Shown: positions 26,624 through 35,099 of the stretch, piece by piece | Layout of the letters: the number at the start of each line of letters is the position of its first letter | How positions within the stretch are numbered: position 1 is the stretch's first letter | Source: Pseudomonas sp. | GTDB lineage: Bacteria; Pseudomonadota; Gammaproteobacteria; Pseudomonadales; Pseudomonadaceae | Direction of reading: 5' to 3' | DNA length: 58,454 nucleotides | Assembly (NCBI RefSeq): GCF_030698175.1 | Contig: NZ_JAUYNT010000038.1 | Location: 1 to 58,454, forward strand | Notes under the pieces: generated by a model | What the model was told of the DNA's origin: nothing | What the model saw: only the letters and a program-made list of their open reading frames with translations | Database searches by the model: none | Program-made: the position numbers and the translations under genes

Positions 26624-27563
26624 CGAAAGCCCCCAGACGTTTGACGATGGCCAGATAAATGCTGATCAGCACTATGGGCACTAGGGTGAAGGCGGCGGCC
26701 ATCGGCATGTTGCCGATTGCGCCTTGTTGGGCGTAGACCATGCTGCCGATAAAGTAGCCGGGCGGGCCGATCAGTTGCGGAACGATAAAGTCGCCCAGCG
26801 TCAGGCTGAAGGTGAAGATCGAACCGGCGGCAATCCCCGGTACGCACAGCGGCAGGATCACTTGGGTGAAGGTCTGCCGTGGTCTGGCGCCGAGGTCGGC
26901 CGAGGCTTGCAGCAAGGACGGCGGCAGGCGTTCGATGGAGGCCTGAATCGGCAAAATCATAAAGGGCAGCCAGATGTAGATAAACACCAGGCAGCGACCG
27001 AGATAGGAGGTCGATAGAGTGCTGCCGCCGATGCCGGGCATCCCCAGAATAAATTGCAACAGCGGGGTCAGACCCAGGTGCTCGACAAACCACTGGGCCA
27101 CGCCGCCCTTGGCCAGCAGCAGGGTCCAGGCGTAGGCCTTGACGATATAACTGGCCCACATCGGCATCATCACTGCGATATAGAAAAACGCCTTGGTTTT
27201 GCCGCTGGTGTAGCGCGCCATGTAATAGGCAATCGGGAAGGCTAGCAGGGCGCTGCCCAGGGTCACCGCAATGGCCATATAGAGCGTGCGCAGGATCACG
27301 TCATAGTTGGACGGTTCGAACAGCGCGGCGAAATTAGCCAGCGTCAGGTCGGGCGTGACCGTCATGCTGAAGTCGTCGAAGGTGTAAAAACCTTGCCACA
27401 TCAGGCCCAATAGCGAGCCTAGGTAAATCGCCCCGAACCACAGCAGCGGTGGCAACAGCAGCAGGGCCAGGTACAGATTGGGCCGCCGGTAGAGCAGGTT
27501 GGAAAAGCGCCGCAGCGGACCTATAGGGTCCGGCAGCCGTGCAGGGTTAGCGTGCAGTTCCAT
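26613..27563 (-). CDS. Polyamine-type ABC transporter permease 1 (YdcU/PotB-like)
   Basis: The protein has 316 residues with six membrane helices. The long N-terminal extension before LALLLLPPLLWFGAIYLGSLL is usual for PotB/YdcU types. The EAA loop LLQASADLGARPRQTFTQVILPL is intact in shortened view (LQASADLGARPRQTF). The frame is open to 27599, but the ATG at 27563 (MELHANPARLP) sits one base from the ATPase stop and is the sensible start. It pairs with permease 2. Confidence 0.9.
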   Translation of the reverse strand: MELHANPARLPDPIGPLRRFSNLLYRRPNLYLALLLLPPLLWFGAIYLGSLLGLMWQGFYTFDDFSMTVTPDLTLANFAALFEPSNYDVILRTLYMAIAVTLGSALLAFPIAYYMARYTSGKTKAFFYIAVMMPMWASYIVKAYAWTLLLAKGGVAQWFVEHLGLTPLLQFILGMPGIGGSTLSTSYLGRCLVFIYIWLPFMILPIQASIERLPPSLLQASADLGARPRQTFTQVILPLCVPGIAAGSIFTFSLTLGDFIVPQLIGPPGYFIGSMVYAQQGAIGNMPMAAAFTLVPIVLISIYLAIVKRLGAFDAL

Positions 27564-27564
27564 C

Positions 27565-28596
27565 TCAGATGCCCTCGCGCAGCGCAACCATGGCGTCACG
27601 CGGCCAGCGCGCAGTCAGGCACTGACCGGGCTGAAAGGCCGGGCTGCTGTCGAGCCATTGGTTATTGGCCTGGCTGACGCTAAGGGTCTGGCCGTTCTCC
27701 AGTTGCAACTCGAAACGAGTGGTGCTGCCCTGGTATTGCACCTCATGCAGCAGGCCGCTGACTTCGACGTCGCTGCTGCCGATGGCTGTGTTGCTGTCGA
27801 CCAACCTGATGTGTTCCGGGCGGATCGAAAACGGCTGGCTGGCGTTGCTTAACTTGGCTGCCAACTCGCCACGCAGCACGTTGGAGGTGCCGACAAATTC
27901 GGCGACAAAGGCGGTGGCCGGCTGCATATAGAGGTTGCGTGGGGTGTCGACCTGTTCGATGCGACCCTTGTTGAACACCGCCACGCGGTCGGACATCGAC
28001 AGCGCTTCGGTCTGGTCGTGGGTGACGAAAATAAAGGTGATGCCAAGCTGGCGCTGGAGCTTTTTCAGCTCGCTTTGCATCTGTTCGCGCAGTTTTAAAT
28101 CCAGTGCGCCGAGGGGTTCATCCAGCAGCAGCACCCGTGGTCGGTTGACCAGGGCGCGGGCCAGGGCCACCCGTTGGCGCTGACCGCCGGACATGGCGGC
28201 GGGCTTGCGCTCGCCAAAGCCGGTCAGGGCGACCATGGCCAGGGCTTCATCGGCGCGGGCCAGCCGTTCGGCTTTACCGACGCCCTTGACCTTGAGGCCA
28301 TAGGCGACGTTGTCGCGCACGTTCATATGGGGGAACAGGGCGTAATCCTGAAACACCGTATTGACGTCGCGTTGGTAGGGCGGCAGGCCGACGGCCTCCA
28401 CCCCATGAATACGAATGGAGCCAGAGGTTGGTTGCTCGAAACCGGCGATCAAACGCAGGCAGGTGGTCTTGCCAGAGCCTGAGGGGCCGAGCATGGAGAA
28501 AAACTCGCCATCCTGGATATCGATGCTGACCTGATCAACGGCTTTAACCTCGCCGAAGGCACGGGAGACATCGGTGAACTGTACTGCAAGGGTCAT
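27565..28596 (-). CDS. Polyamine-type ABC transporter ATP-binding protein (YdcT/PotA-like)
   Basis: The protein has 343 residues. Walker A is GPSGSGKTT, the signature is MSGGQRQRVALARAL, Walker B is RVLLLDEPLGALD, and the H-loop FVTHDQTEA is present. A C-terminal TOBE regulatory domain includes FSIRPEHIRL. It energises amine uptake through the two permeases. The ATG at 28596 (MTLAVQFTDVSRAF) matches the domain start; the frame runs open to 28638. A 341-base gap holding palindromic repeats separates it from the substrate-binding protein gene upstream. Confidence 0.93.
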   Translation of the reverse strand: MTLAVQFTDVSRAFGEVKAVDQVSIDIQDGEFFSMLGPSGSGKTTCLRLIAGFEQPTSGSIRIHGVEAVGLPPYQRDVNTVFQDYALFPHMNVRDNVAYGLKVKGVGKAERLARADEALAMVALTGFGERKPAAMSGGQRQRVALARALVNRPRVLLLDEPLGALDLKLREQMQSELKKLQRQLGITFIFVTHDQTEALSMSDRVAVFNKGRIEQVDTPRNLYMQPATAFVAEFVGTSNVLRGELAAKLSNASQPFSIRPEHIRLVDSNTAIGSSDVEVSGLLHEVQYQGSTTRFELQLENGQTLSVSQANNQWLDSSPAFQPGQCLTARWPRDAMVALREGI

Positions 28597-28747
28597 CGTA
28601 AAACTCCAGGATAAAAACCAACCCGCAACGCCCGGCATCGGTGTTTTGCCGACACTGAAAATGCCCGGCGCTGTGGGTTGTGAAACGTTGAAAAGCAGAT
28701 TTTGCTTGCCGCTCCGACAATGGCTGCGCGGTGCGGCAATGGTGGCG

Positions 28748-28773
28748 CCGCTGCGCGGCTAACCCACCCTACG
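28748..28773. repeat. Half copy of the GGTGGGTTA repeat
   Basis: GCGCGGCTAACCCACCCTAC matches one arm of the family at 131-198 and 53583-53743. No good partner arm is visible upstream, so it is probably a remnant. Confidence 0.5.
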
Positions 28774-28800
28774 GATCTCGGCATGCATCAGCAAAGCACC

Positions 28801-28915
28801 GTAGGATGGGTTGAGATTGCGATACCCATCGTCGCGCGAACGATGCTCCGGGTGCCATTGCCCACAGGGATACCTGTGCTCATTGATGGGTATCGCTGCG
28901 CTCCACCCATCCTAC
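28801..28915. repeat. Palindromic repeat, GTAGGATGGGTT family, copy 2
   Basis: The arms GTAGGATGGGTTGAGATTGC (from 28801) and GCGCTCCACCCATCCTAC (to 28915) each contain the inner GATACCCATC or GATGGGTATC. The central 54 bases are unlike those of copy 1. It lies within the ABC transporter gene cluster, in the gap 28597-28937, which holds no gene. Confidence 0.82.
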
Positions 28916-28937
28916 GAAGCGGGTCCCAGGCAGGCCC

Positions 28938-30098
28938 CTATCTACCGCCCATAATGGCTATGTAATCCTTGGTCCAGCGGCTGTATGGCACGCACTCACC
29001 ATGGGTGGCGCACTTGCCTTGGGGGCTTTTCCAGAAGGCGATCTTCTCGAAGTTCTCGAAGCCGTTGGTTTTGCAGCCCTCGGCGCCCAGCAGTTCGTTG
29101 CCTTTGCAGGCTGCTGGTACCACTGGGACTGAGCCGAACCAGGCGGCGACGTCGCCTTGTACCTTGGGTTGCAGCGACCAGTTGATCCACTTATAGGCGC
29201 AGTTAGGGTTCTTGGCCTCGGCGTGCAGCATGCTGGTGTCGGCCCAGCCGGTGGCACCTTCGACGGGGATGGTCGAGGCGATAGGTTGTTTTTCCAACTG
29301 CAGGGCATTGACCTGATACGGCCAGGAACCCGAGGCCATCACGCCTTCGTTTTTGAAGTCGCTCATCTGCACGGTCGCATCGTGCCAGTAGCGATGGACC
29401 AGGCCGTGCTGTTTGCGCAGCAGGTCGAGCACTGCAGCGTACTGAGCTTCGTTCAGTTCGTAAGGGTCTTTGATGCCCAATTCGGGTTGCTTGGTTTTCA
29501 AATACAAGGCGGCGTCGGCCAGGTAAATCGGACCGTCATAGGCTTGCACCCGGCCTTTGTTGGATTTGCCATCCGGCAAGTTTTGCTCCTCAAATACCAC
29601 GCTCCAGCTGGTGGGCGCGGTTGGGAAGGCTTTGCTGTTGTACATCAGCACGTTCGGGCCCCACTGATAGGGCGCGCCGTAGGTTTGCTTATCAACGTTG
29701 TACCAAGGCGCGTCTTTCAGGCGTGCGTCGAGGTTTTTCCAGTTGGCGATCAGTGCGGTGTTGATCGGTTGCACGCGCTTGCCGGCAATCAGGCGCAGCG
29801 AGGCGTCGCCCGAGGCGGTAACCAGGTCGTATCCGCCTTTGGCCATCAGGCTGACCATCTCATCGGAGGTGGCGGCGGTTTTGACGTTGACCTTGCAGCC
29901 CGACTCTTGCTCAAAGCCGGTGACCCAGTCATAGGCCTTGTCGCTTTCGCCGCGCTCGATATAGCCGGGCCAGGCGATGATGTTCAGTTGACCTTCGCCG
30001 GCGCCAATCGCTTGCAGAGGTTGTGCGGCTTGCAAGCTGGCGCTGGCCAGCAAGGCGGTGGTGAGTGCGCTGAGTAACGCAGTTTTATGCACGATCAT
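28938..30098 (-). CDS. Periplasmic polyamine-type substrate-binding protein (YdcS/PotD-like)
   Basis: The protein has 386 residues. A signal peptide ends near ASASLQA. The mature part is a family 1 PotD/PotF-like binding protein (LNIIAWPGYIERGE, TSDEMVSLMAKGGYDLVTASGDASLRL, YGAPYQWGPNVLMYN). The end of the protein carries several cysteines (CAYKW, CKGNELLGAEGCKTNG, GKCATHGECVPYS), typical of YdcS-type proteins. The E. coli YdcS relative is linked to polyamine transport, hence the assignment; the true ligand is inferred. AAAAGGGAACTCC precedes the ATG. It is the first transporter gene of the locus. Confidence 0.9.
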   Translation of the reverse strand: MIVHKTALLSALTTALLASASLQAAQPLQAIGAGEGQLNIIAWPGYIERGESDKAYDWVTGFEQESGCKVNVKTAATSDEMVSLMAKGGYDLVTASGDASLRLIAGKRVQPINTALIANWKNLDARLKDAPWYNVDKQTYGAPYQWGPNVLMYNSKAFPTAPTSWSVVFEEQNLPDGKSNKGRVQAYDGPIYLADAALYLKTKQPELGIKDPYELNEAQYAAVLDLLRKQHGLVHRYWHDATVQMSDFKNEGVMASGSWPYQVNALQLEKQPIASTIPVEGATGWADTSMLHAEAKNPNCAYKWINWSLQPKVQGDVAAWFGSVPVVPAACKGNELLGAEGCKTNGFENFEKIAFWKSPQGKCATHGECVPYSRWTKDYIAIMGGR

Positions 30099-30233
30099 TG
30101 GAGTTCCCTTTTGTTGGTATTGGTCGGGGCAGTTGAACGTCGTGGTGCTTAGCCCTCGCGGGCCTTTTGTGGTGGTTAAAGATTAAAAACTGTGGTGTTT
30201 TTGTCTGTTTAGCGGACGGTTATAGCTGGCCGG

Positions 30234-31700
30234 TTAGACCAATGGCTGACCGTGGCGGGCCATGATGTGGCGCACCACGCTGTAGTCTTGCAGCGAGTCG
30301 CTGGACAAATCCTTGCCATAGCCCGAGCGCTTCAAGCCGCCGTGGGGCATCTCGCTGACCAGCATAAAATGGCTGTTGATCCAGGTGCAGCCGTATTGCA
30401 GGCGGGCGGCTACCTGCATGGCCTTGTCGAGATTTTGCGTCCACACCGATGAAGCCAGGCCGTATTCGGAGTCGTTGGCCCAGTCCACCGCTTGCGCCAG
30501 TTCGTCGAAGCGGGTGACCGTGACTACTGGGCCAAACACCTCGCGTTGGACGATTTCATCGCTCTGCTTGCAGCCGGCCAGCAGCGTTGGCTGATAGAAA
30601 AAACCCGGCCCGGAGTGCGCGGCGGCGCCGGTGACCCGCTCGATATGCGGTTGGCCGAGGGCGCGCTCGACAAAGCTGGCGACCCGGTCACGCTGGCGCG
30701 CGCTGATCAGCGGGCCGAGTTCGTTGTCGGCGTCATTTTTGCGGGCGAAGCGCAGGCTGGCCACTGCATCGCCCAGCTCGCTCACCAGCCGGTCATGGAT
30801 GCCGGCTTGGGCGTAAATGCGGCAGGCGGCGGTGCAGTCTTGGCCGGCGTTGTAGTAACCGTAATTGCGCACGCCTTGCACCACGGCGTCGAGGTCGGCG
30901 TCGTTGCAGACAATCACCGGCGCTTTGCCGCCCAATTCCAGGTGGGTGCGTTTGAGGGTTTTGGCCACGGCCTGGAGGACTTTCTGGCCGGTGACTATGT
31001 CGCCGGTCAGCGACACCATGCGCACTTTTGGGTGGCTGACCAGATGGCTGCCGACCCCTTCGCCACCGCCGCAGATGATGTTAATCACGCCGCGTGGCAG
31101 CAGTTCGGCCAATGCCGGCGCCAGTGCCAGTATCGACAGCGGGGTGTGTTCGGAGGGCTTGAATACCAGGGTATTGCCGGCGGCCAGCGCCGGGGCAATC
31201 TTCCAGGCGGCCATCATCAGCGGGTAGTTCCAGGGCGCAATGGAGGCCACCACCCCGATTGGGTCGCGGCGCACCATGCTGGTGTAGCCCGGCAGGTATT
31301 CACCGGCCAACTGGCCTTGTTGGCAGCGCACTGCGCCGGCAAAGAAACGGAATACATCGACTGTGGCACTCAGGTCATCCTGGCGCGCCAGGTGCAGCGG
31401 CTTGCCACAATTCAGGGCTTCCAGGCGGGCCAAGAGTTCGGCGCGTTGCTCGATGGCGTCGGCAATCGCCAGCAGTACGGCCGAGCGTTGTGCGGGGGTG
31501 GTTCGTGACCAGCTGCTGAAGGCCCGGTGCGCGGCCAGAATGGCGGTTTCGACCTGCGGGGTCGAGGCTTCGCGCACCAGTGTCAGTGTTTCACCAGTGG
31601 CCGGATTGATGATCGCCTCGGGCAGGCCGGCGCCGGCGACCAGTTCACCGTCGATCAACAGTTCGCTATAGAAGGGCGTGGAAGTCGTCTCGCCAGCCAT
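30234..31700 (-). CDS. Second aminobutyraldehyde-type aldehyde dehydrogenase
   Basis: The protein has 488 residues. It is a clear paralogue of the dehydrogenase at 24311: catalytic Cys289 (YNAGQDC), Glu255 (LELGGKAP), APWNYP and the C-terminal INSHFMLVSEMPHGGLKRSG are shared. It should oxidise an amine-derived aldehyde such as 4-aminobutanal. The substrate split between the two copies is unknown. The ATG at 31700 (MAGETTSTPFYSELLIDG) was chosen; the frame is open to 31757 through what looks like promoter DNA. It heads the cluster, with the LysR gene 140 bases upstream. Confidence 0.87.
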   Translation of the reverse strand: MAGETTSTPFYSELLIDGELVAGAGLPEAIINPATGETLTLVREASTPQVETAILAAHRAFSSWSRTTPAQRSAVLLAIADAIEQRAELLARLEALNCGKPLHLARQDDLSATVDVFRFFAGAVRCQQGQLAGEYLPGYTSMVRRDPIGVVASIAPWNYPLMMAAWKIAPALAAGNTLVFKPSEHTPLSILALAPALAELLPRGVINIICGGGEGVGSHLVSHPKVRMVSLTGDIVTGQKVLQAVAKTLKRTHLELGGKAPVIVCNDADLDAVVQGVRNYGYYNAGQDCTAACRIYAQAGIHDRLVSELGDAVASLRFARKNDADNELGPLISARQRDRVASFVERALGQPHIERVTGAAAHSGPGFFYQPTLLAGCKQSDEIVQREVFGPVVTVTRFDELAQAVDWANDSEYGLASSVWTQNLDKAMQVAARLQYGCTWINSHFMLVSEMPHGGLKRSGYGKDLSSDSLQDYSVVRHIMARHGQPLV

Positions 31701-31839
31701 CAGCCGTACTCTTTTTATTATCGGGGCTGACGGTGATTGGGCAGATTGCGCCAGCACCGGTCGCCCGCATTAGGGGTAGCCAGAGACTAGAGCGCGGGCA
31801 TGGCCCCTACAAATGCTAAATACTGAAAGCTGCGTTCGA

Positions 31840-32751
31840 TTAAATAGATAGCTTGCGCCCGGCGGGCTGCTCGCGGGCCACGGTCAGAAACGGCGCGACC
31901 AAGGCTGGGCGTGCCGCGCCACGGCGCCAGGCGAGGCCGACATCCAGGGTTTGGGTCAGGTCAACCAGTGCGCGGGCCTCGATAATGTCGCCTTCCAGTG
32001 ACCAGGGCCGGTAGGTCATATCGGCTTGAATCGACAGGCCTAAGCCGGCGGCCACCAAGCTGCGCACCGCTTCGGTGGAGCCGGTGCGCAGGGTGATGTT
32101 GGCTTGCAGGCCGGCTTGCGCCCAGATGCGCTGACCATTGAGGCCCATTTCATCGACGTTCAGCTGGATCAGTGGCTGGCTGGCGACATCGGCCAGGCTG
32201 ATGCTGTCGTGCTCCAGCAGTGGGTGCTGAGCCGGCAGCCACAGGCGTTGCGGTGAGTGAGTGAGTACCTCGGTCTGCAGGGCGTGACGGTCTTCGAGGT
32301 TGGATAAAATCAGTACCCCCACATCGATTTCGCCGCTGATCAGCAGGTGTTCGATATAGGGGCGCTCGTCTTCAATCACGCGGATCTCGACGTTGGGATA
32401 GGCGCGCTGAAAGCGAGTGATCAAGTCGGCCAAGTAGTAGCCAGCCACCAGGCTGGTCACCCCAACAGTCAGCTGCCCAGCCACCTGGTCGGTGCTCTGC
32501 TGCAGGCTGCGCTTGGCATTGTCGACCGAGGCCAAAATCAAATGGGCCTGACGCAAGAACTGATGGCCCTGGTGAGTCAGGCTCATGCCCTTGGCATGGC
32601 GGTTGAACAGGCTGACGCCGATATCGGCTTCCAGTTGCTGGATCGCCAGGGTCAGGGTCGACTGGGAGATAAATACGGCTTGCGCTGCGGCAGAAATCGA
32701 GCCGGTTTCGGCGACGGCAATAAAGTGGCGAATCTGGCGCAGCGTCATCAT
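31840..32751 (-). CDS. LysR-family transcriptional regulator
   Basis: The protein has 303 residues. The N-terminal winged helix-turn-helix reads LRQIRHFIAVAETGSISAAA and SQSTLTLAIQQLEADIGVSL (about 4-60). A periplasmic-binding-like effector domain follows from about residue 90. It lies directly upstream of, and on the same strand as, the amine catabolism cluster, so it may control it, although LysR regulators more often diverge from their targets. The start is at either of two adjacent ATG codons (32751 or 32748); the ribosome-binding site is weak. Confidence 0.88.
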   Translation of the reverse strand: MMTLRQIRHFIAVAETGSISAAAQAVFISQSTLTLAIQQLEADIGVSLFNRHAKGMSLTHQGHQFLRQAHLILASVDNAKRSLQQSTDQVAGQLTVGVTSLVAGYYLADLITRFQRAYPNVEIRVIEDERPYIEHLLISGEIDVGVLILSNLEDRHALQTEVLTHSPQRLWLPAQHPLLEHDSISLADVASQPLIQLNVDEMGLNGQRIWAQAGLQANITLRTGSTEAVRSLVAAGLGLSIQADMTYRPWSLEGDIIEARALVDLTQTLDVGLAWRRGAARPALVAPFLTVAREQPAGRKLSI

Positions 32752-32864
32752 GGCGAGTTACCGGCAGCGAAGCCGGGTTTGCCTCGGCTTTATCGATAGC
32801 GCTGAGTGTATATCTTGTTTTTAGAGGGTTGCTGCAAAGAAATCGTTTTCAGTGGCTGGGGGCT

Positions 32865-33542
32865 TTAAAGCACTGGTTGCGCGTTTTCGCTGTTGTGCAT
32901 GCGCGCATTGAGGGCGACCCAGCGGCTGAGCATGGTTACCGGCTGAGCAATTTTTTGCGTGGGAGCCTTGGCCAGGTAGATGCCTTCGGCATTGAAAGCG
33001 TAAACCGCCAGCAGGTCTTTACGGCGGTTCGCCGGCAGGATGCGGTTGGTCAAATTATCCAGCAGCAGCGGTTCTGACTGCGGGCTTGGGTAGCAGGCCA
33101 GCACCATATGGGGGCTGTTGCTGCTCAGGGCTTTGACGTGCATCAGGCGCAGTTGCGCCGCGCTGATGCCCATTTTGAGCAGGCTGAAGTACTTGGCGAT
33201 GGCAAAGTCTTCGCAGTCGCCTTGGCCGCGCAGCAAGGCTTCGGTGGGGGTGGCCCAGTATTCTGTTTGGCCCCAGGCTTGTTGGTCGCTGACATAACTC
33301 AGGGAGTTATTGATCAGCTGATTAACCGCGCGCAATTTTTCGGCATTGCTCAAGGTGGTGGCGTTGCTAATCAGTTGCTGCCAGTTATTTAACCGCACCT
33401 GAGCCGCATTAATAGGCAGTTGGCTGGCATTTAGTGCGGCGAGATCGGCCCAGACGGGCGTGCTAAGCAGGCACAAAGCCCAGGCCGAGAGGCTGCGGCG
33501 CAGTGCGCGAGCGCTGCGTGAAATGGCGGTTTTGCGGGGCAT
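32865..33542 (-). CDS. lapG: Periplasmic cysteine protease LapG (BTLCP family)
   Basis: The protein has 225 residues. It is a bacterial transglutaminase-like cysteine protease that cuts the N-terminus of large RTX adhesins (LapA type), releasing biofilm; LapD sequesters it when c-di-GMP is high. The signal peptide is ALCLLSTPVWA, and the triad is Cys110 (GQGDCEDFAIAKYF), His145 (SPHMVLACY) and Asp162 (LLDNLTN). The ATG at 33542 was chosen; the frame extends to a TTG at 33590. Odd: no lapD (HAMP-GGDEF-EAL) gene adjoins it, unlike the usual P. fluorescens arrangement. Confidence 0.88.
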   Translation of the reverse strand: MPRKTAISRSARALRRSLSAWALCLLSTPVWADLAALNASQLPINAAQVRLNNWQQLISNATTLSNAEKLRAVNQLINNSLSYVSDQQAWGQTEYWATPTEALLRGQGDCEDFAIAKYFSLLKMGISAAQLRLMHVKALSSNSPHMVLACYPSPQSEPLLLDNLTNRILPANRRKDLLAVYAFNAEGIYLAKAPTQKIAQPVTMLSRWVALNARMHNSENAQPVL

Positions 33543-33763
33543 GGTCGGTACTGCTGGCGAGTTTTTGTGGCGCAACTGTACCCGCGTCAAAGAATGTGCG
33601 CTAAAAAAACGGCGTGAAGCTGATCATATTTTGAACAAATTAATCGATGCGTCGACGGCGAGTGTTGCTGCATTGCTTGGCCTGAGCGTGCATCGTCCGT
33701 GTCAGTGGCTAGAAGCTTGTCGGGCTTGGACGCCCGTAGCGAGAAAGTCTGGGGTTGAGCTCG

Positions 33764-33821
33764 TTTTTTCGCTCAATCGAGGCGAATAGTCATTCTCTTC
33801 AACGAGATTGAGCGGAAAAAA
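33764..33821. repeat. Inverted repeat (stem-loop) in the lapG-prfB gap
   Basis: TTTTTTCGCTCAATC (33764-33778) and GATTGAGCGGAAAAAA (33806-33821) are complementary apart from one bulged base, with a 27-base loop. The T-run is on the 5' side on both strands, so it is not a conventional terminator. The rest of the 390-base gap from 33543 to 33932 holds the prfB promoter and no gene that I can support. Confidence 0.55.
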
Positions 33822-33861
33822 GCGCCAGCCTCCAGGCTTTCGCAGTAGGGCAGCTCTAAGC

Positions 33862-33891
33862 CCGACAAGCTTCTCGTGAGTCGGGTATACT
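33862..33891 (+). promoter_or_regulatory. Putative sigma-70 promoter of prfB
   Basis: CCGACA at 33862-33867 and TATACT at 33886-33891 are separated by 18 bases, giving a leader of about 35 nt before the prfB ATG. Confidence 0.6.
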
Positions 33892-33932
33892 CGCGGGCTT
33901 TCAGAAAGTTTCGTTTGCGAGTGCAGAACACC

Positions 33933-35028
33933 ATGGAAATTAACCCAATCTTGAATAGCATCAAGGACCTGTCCGAGCGTTCCCTGACTATTCGGGGGTA
34001 TCTTTGACTACGATCACAAGCATGATCGGCTGATCGAAGTTAACCGCGAACTCGAAGATCCCAATGTCTGGAATAACGCCGAGTACGCGCAGAATCTAGG
34101 CCGCGAGCGCGCCCTATTAGTACAAATCGTCGAAACCCTCGATGAAATGTCGGCCGGTTTAAGCGATGCCCGCGACCTGCTGGAAATGGCGGCCGAGGAA
34201 GAAGACCAGGCCGCCGTCGATGACGTTGCCGCCGAGATCGAGCGCCTGCGCGAGTCGCTGGAGAAGCTTGAGTTTCGCCGCATGTTCAGCCACGAGATGG
34301 ATCCCAATAACGCCTACCTGGATATCCAGGCCGGCTCCGGCGGCACCGAGGCCCAAGATTGGGCCAACATGCTGCTGCGCATGTACCTGCGCTGGGCCGA
34401 CAAGCGCGGCTTCGAGGCCATCATCATGGAGTTGTCGGCCGGTGAAGTGGCCGGGATCAAGGGCGCGACCCTGCATATTAAGGGTGAATACGCCTTTGGC
34501 TGGTTGCGCACCGAGATCGGCGTGCACCGCCTGGTGCGCAAGAGTCCGTTCGACTCTGGCAACCGTCGCCACACCTCCTTTACCGCGGTGTTCGTCTCGC
34601 CGGAAATCGATGACAACATTGAGATCGACATCAATCCGTCGGACCTGCGTATCGATACCTACCGCTCCTCCGGTGCCGGTGGTCAGCACGTAAACACCAC
34701 GGACTCTGCGGTGCGTATCACCCACGTACCGAGCAACACCGTGGTCTGCTGCCAGAACGAACGGTCCCAGCATGCCAACAAAGACACCGCCATGAAGATG
34801 CTGCGCGCGCGTTTGTACGAGCAGGAAGTACAAAAACGCAACGCCGCCTCCCAGGCGCTGGAAGACACCAAGTCGGACATCGGTTGGGGTCACCAGATTC
34901 GCTCCTATGTACTCGATCAGTCGCGGATCAAGGATCTGCGTACCAGCGTCGAGCGTAGCGACTGCGTCAACGTGCTCGACGGCGATATCGATGAGTACCT
35001 GGTGGCCAGCCTCAAGCAAGGCCTGTAA
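33933..35028 (+). CDS. prfB: Peptide chain release factor 2, with programmed +1 frameshift
   Basis: RF2 terminates translation at UGA and UAA. The first 24 codons run from ATG 33933 to CTT 34002-34004; the next in-frame codon is TGA (34005-34007). Skipping T34005 joins GAC at 34006 to the main frame, which ends at 35028, giving 364 residues, the standard RF2 length. The anticodon-like SPF tripeptide (RKSPFDSGNRRH) and the GGQ motif at 249-251 (SGAGGQHVNTTDSAV) are present. The frameshift is the autoregulatory device of prfB, not a mutation. lysS follows after 71 bases. Confidence 0.97.
33993..34008 (+). promoter_or_regulatory. Programmed +1 frameshift site of prfB
   Basis: The sequence is CGG GGG TAT CTT TGA C. 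It keeps the SD-like G-run three bases before the slippery CTT, the in-frame TGA and the following C. The usual AGGGGG is here CGGGGG, one base from the classical internal Shine-Dalgarno. Confidence 0.95.
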
Positions 35029-35099
35029 TTTTTTTGCCGTCCGGCCCGTGCTGGGCCGGCGCATGAATCAACGAACAGCGTGACGGAATGACGACGACC

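Noticed and set aside
30099..30233. Sigma-54 promoter upstream of the amine-binding protein gene
   Set aside because: No TGGC-N8-TTGC type sequence is present in the gap.
34005..34007. In-frame TGA early in prfB taken as a nonsense mutation
   Set aside because: It is the programmed +1 frameshift site (CTT TGA C) with an upstream G-run; the full-length product is restored.
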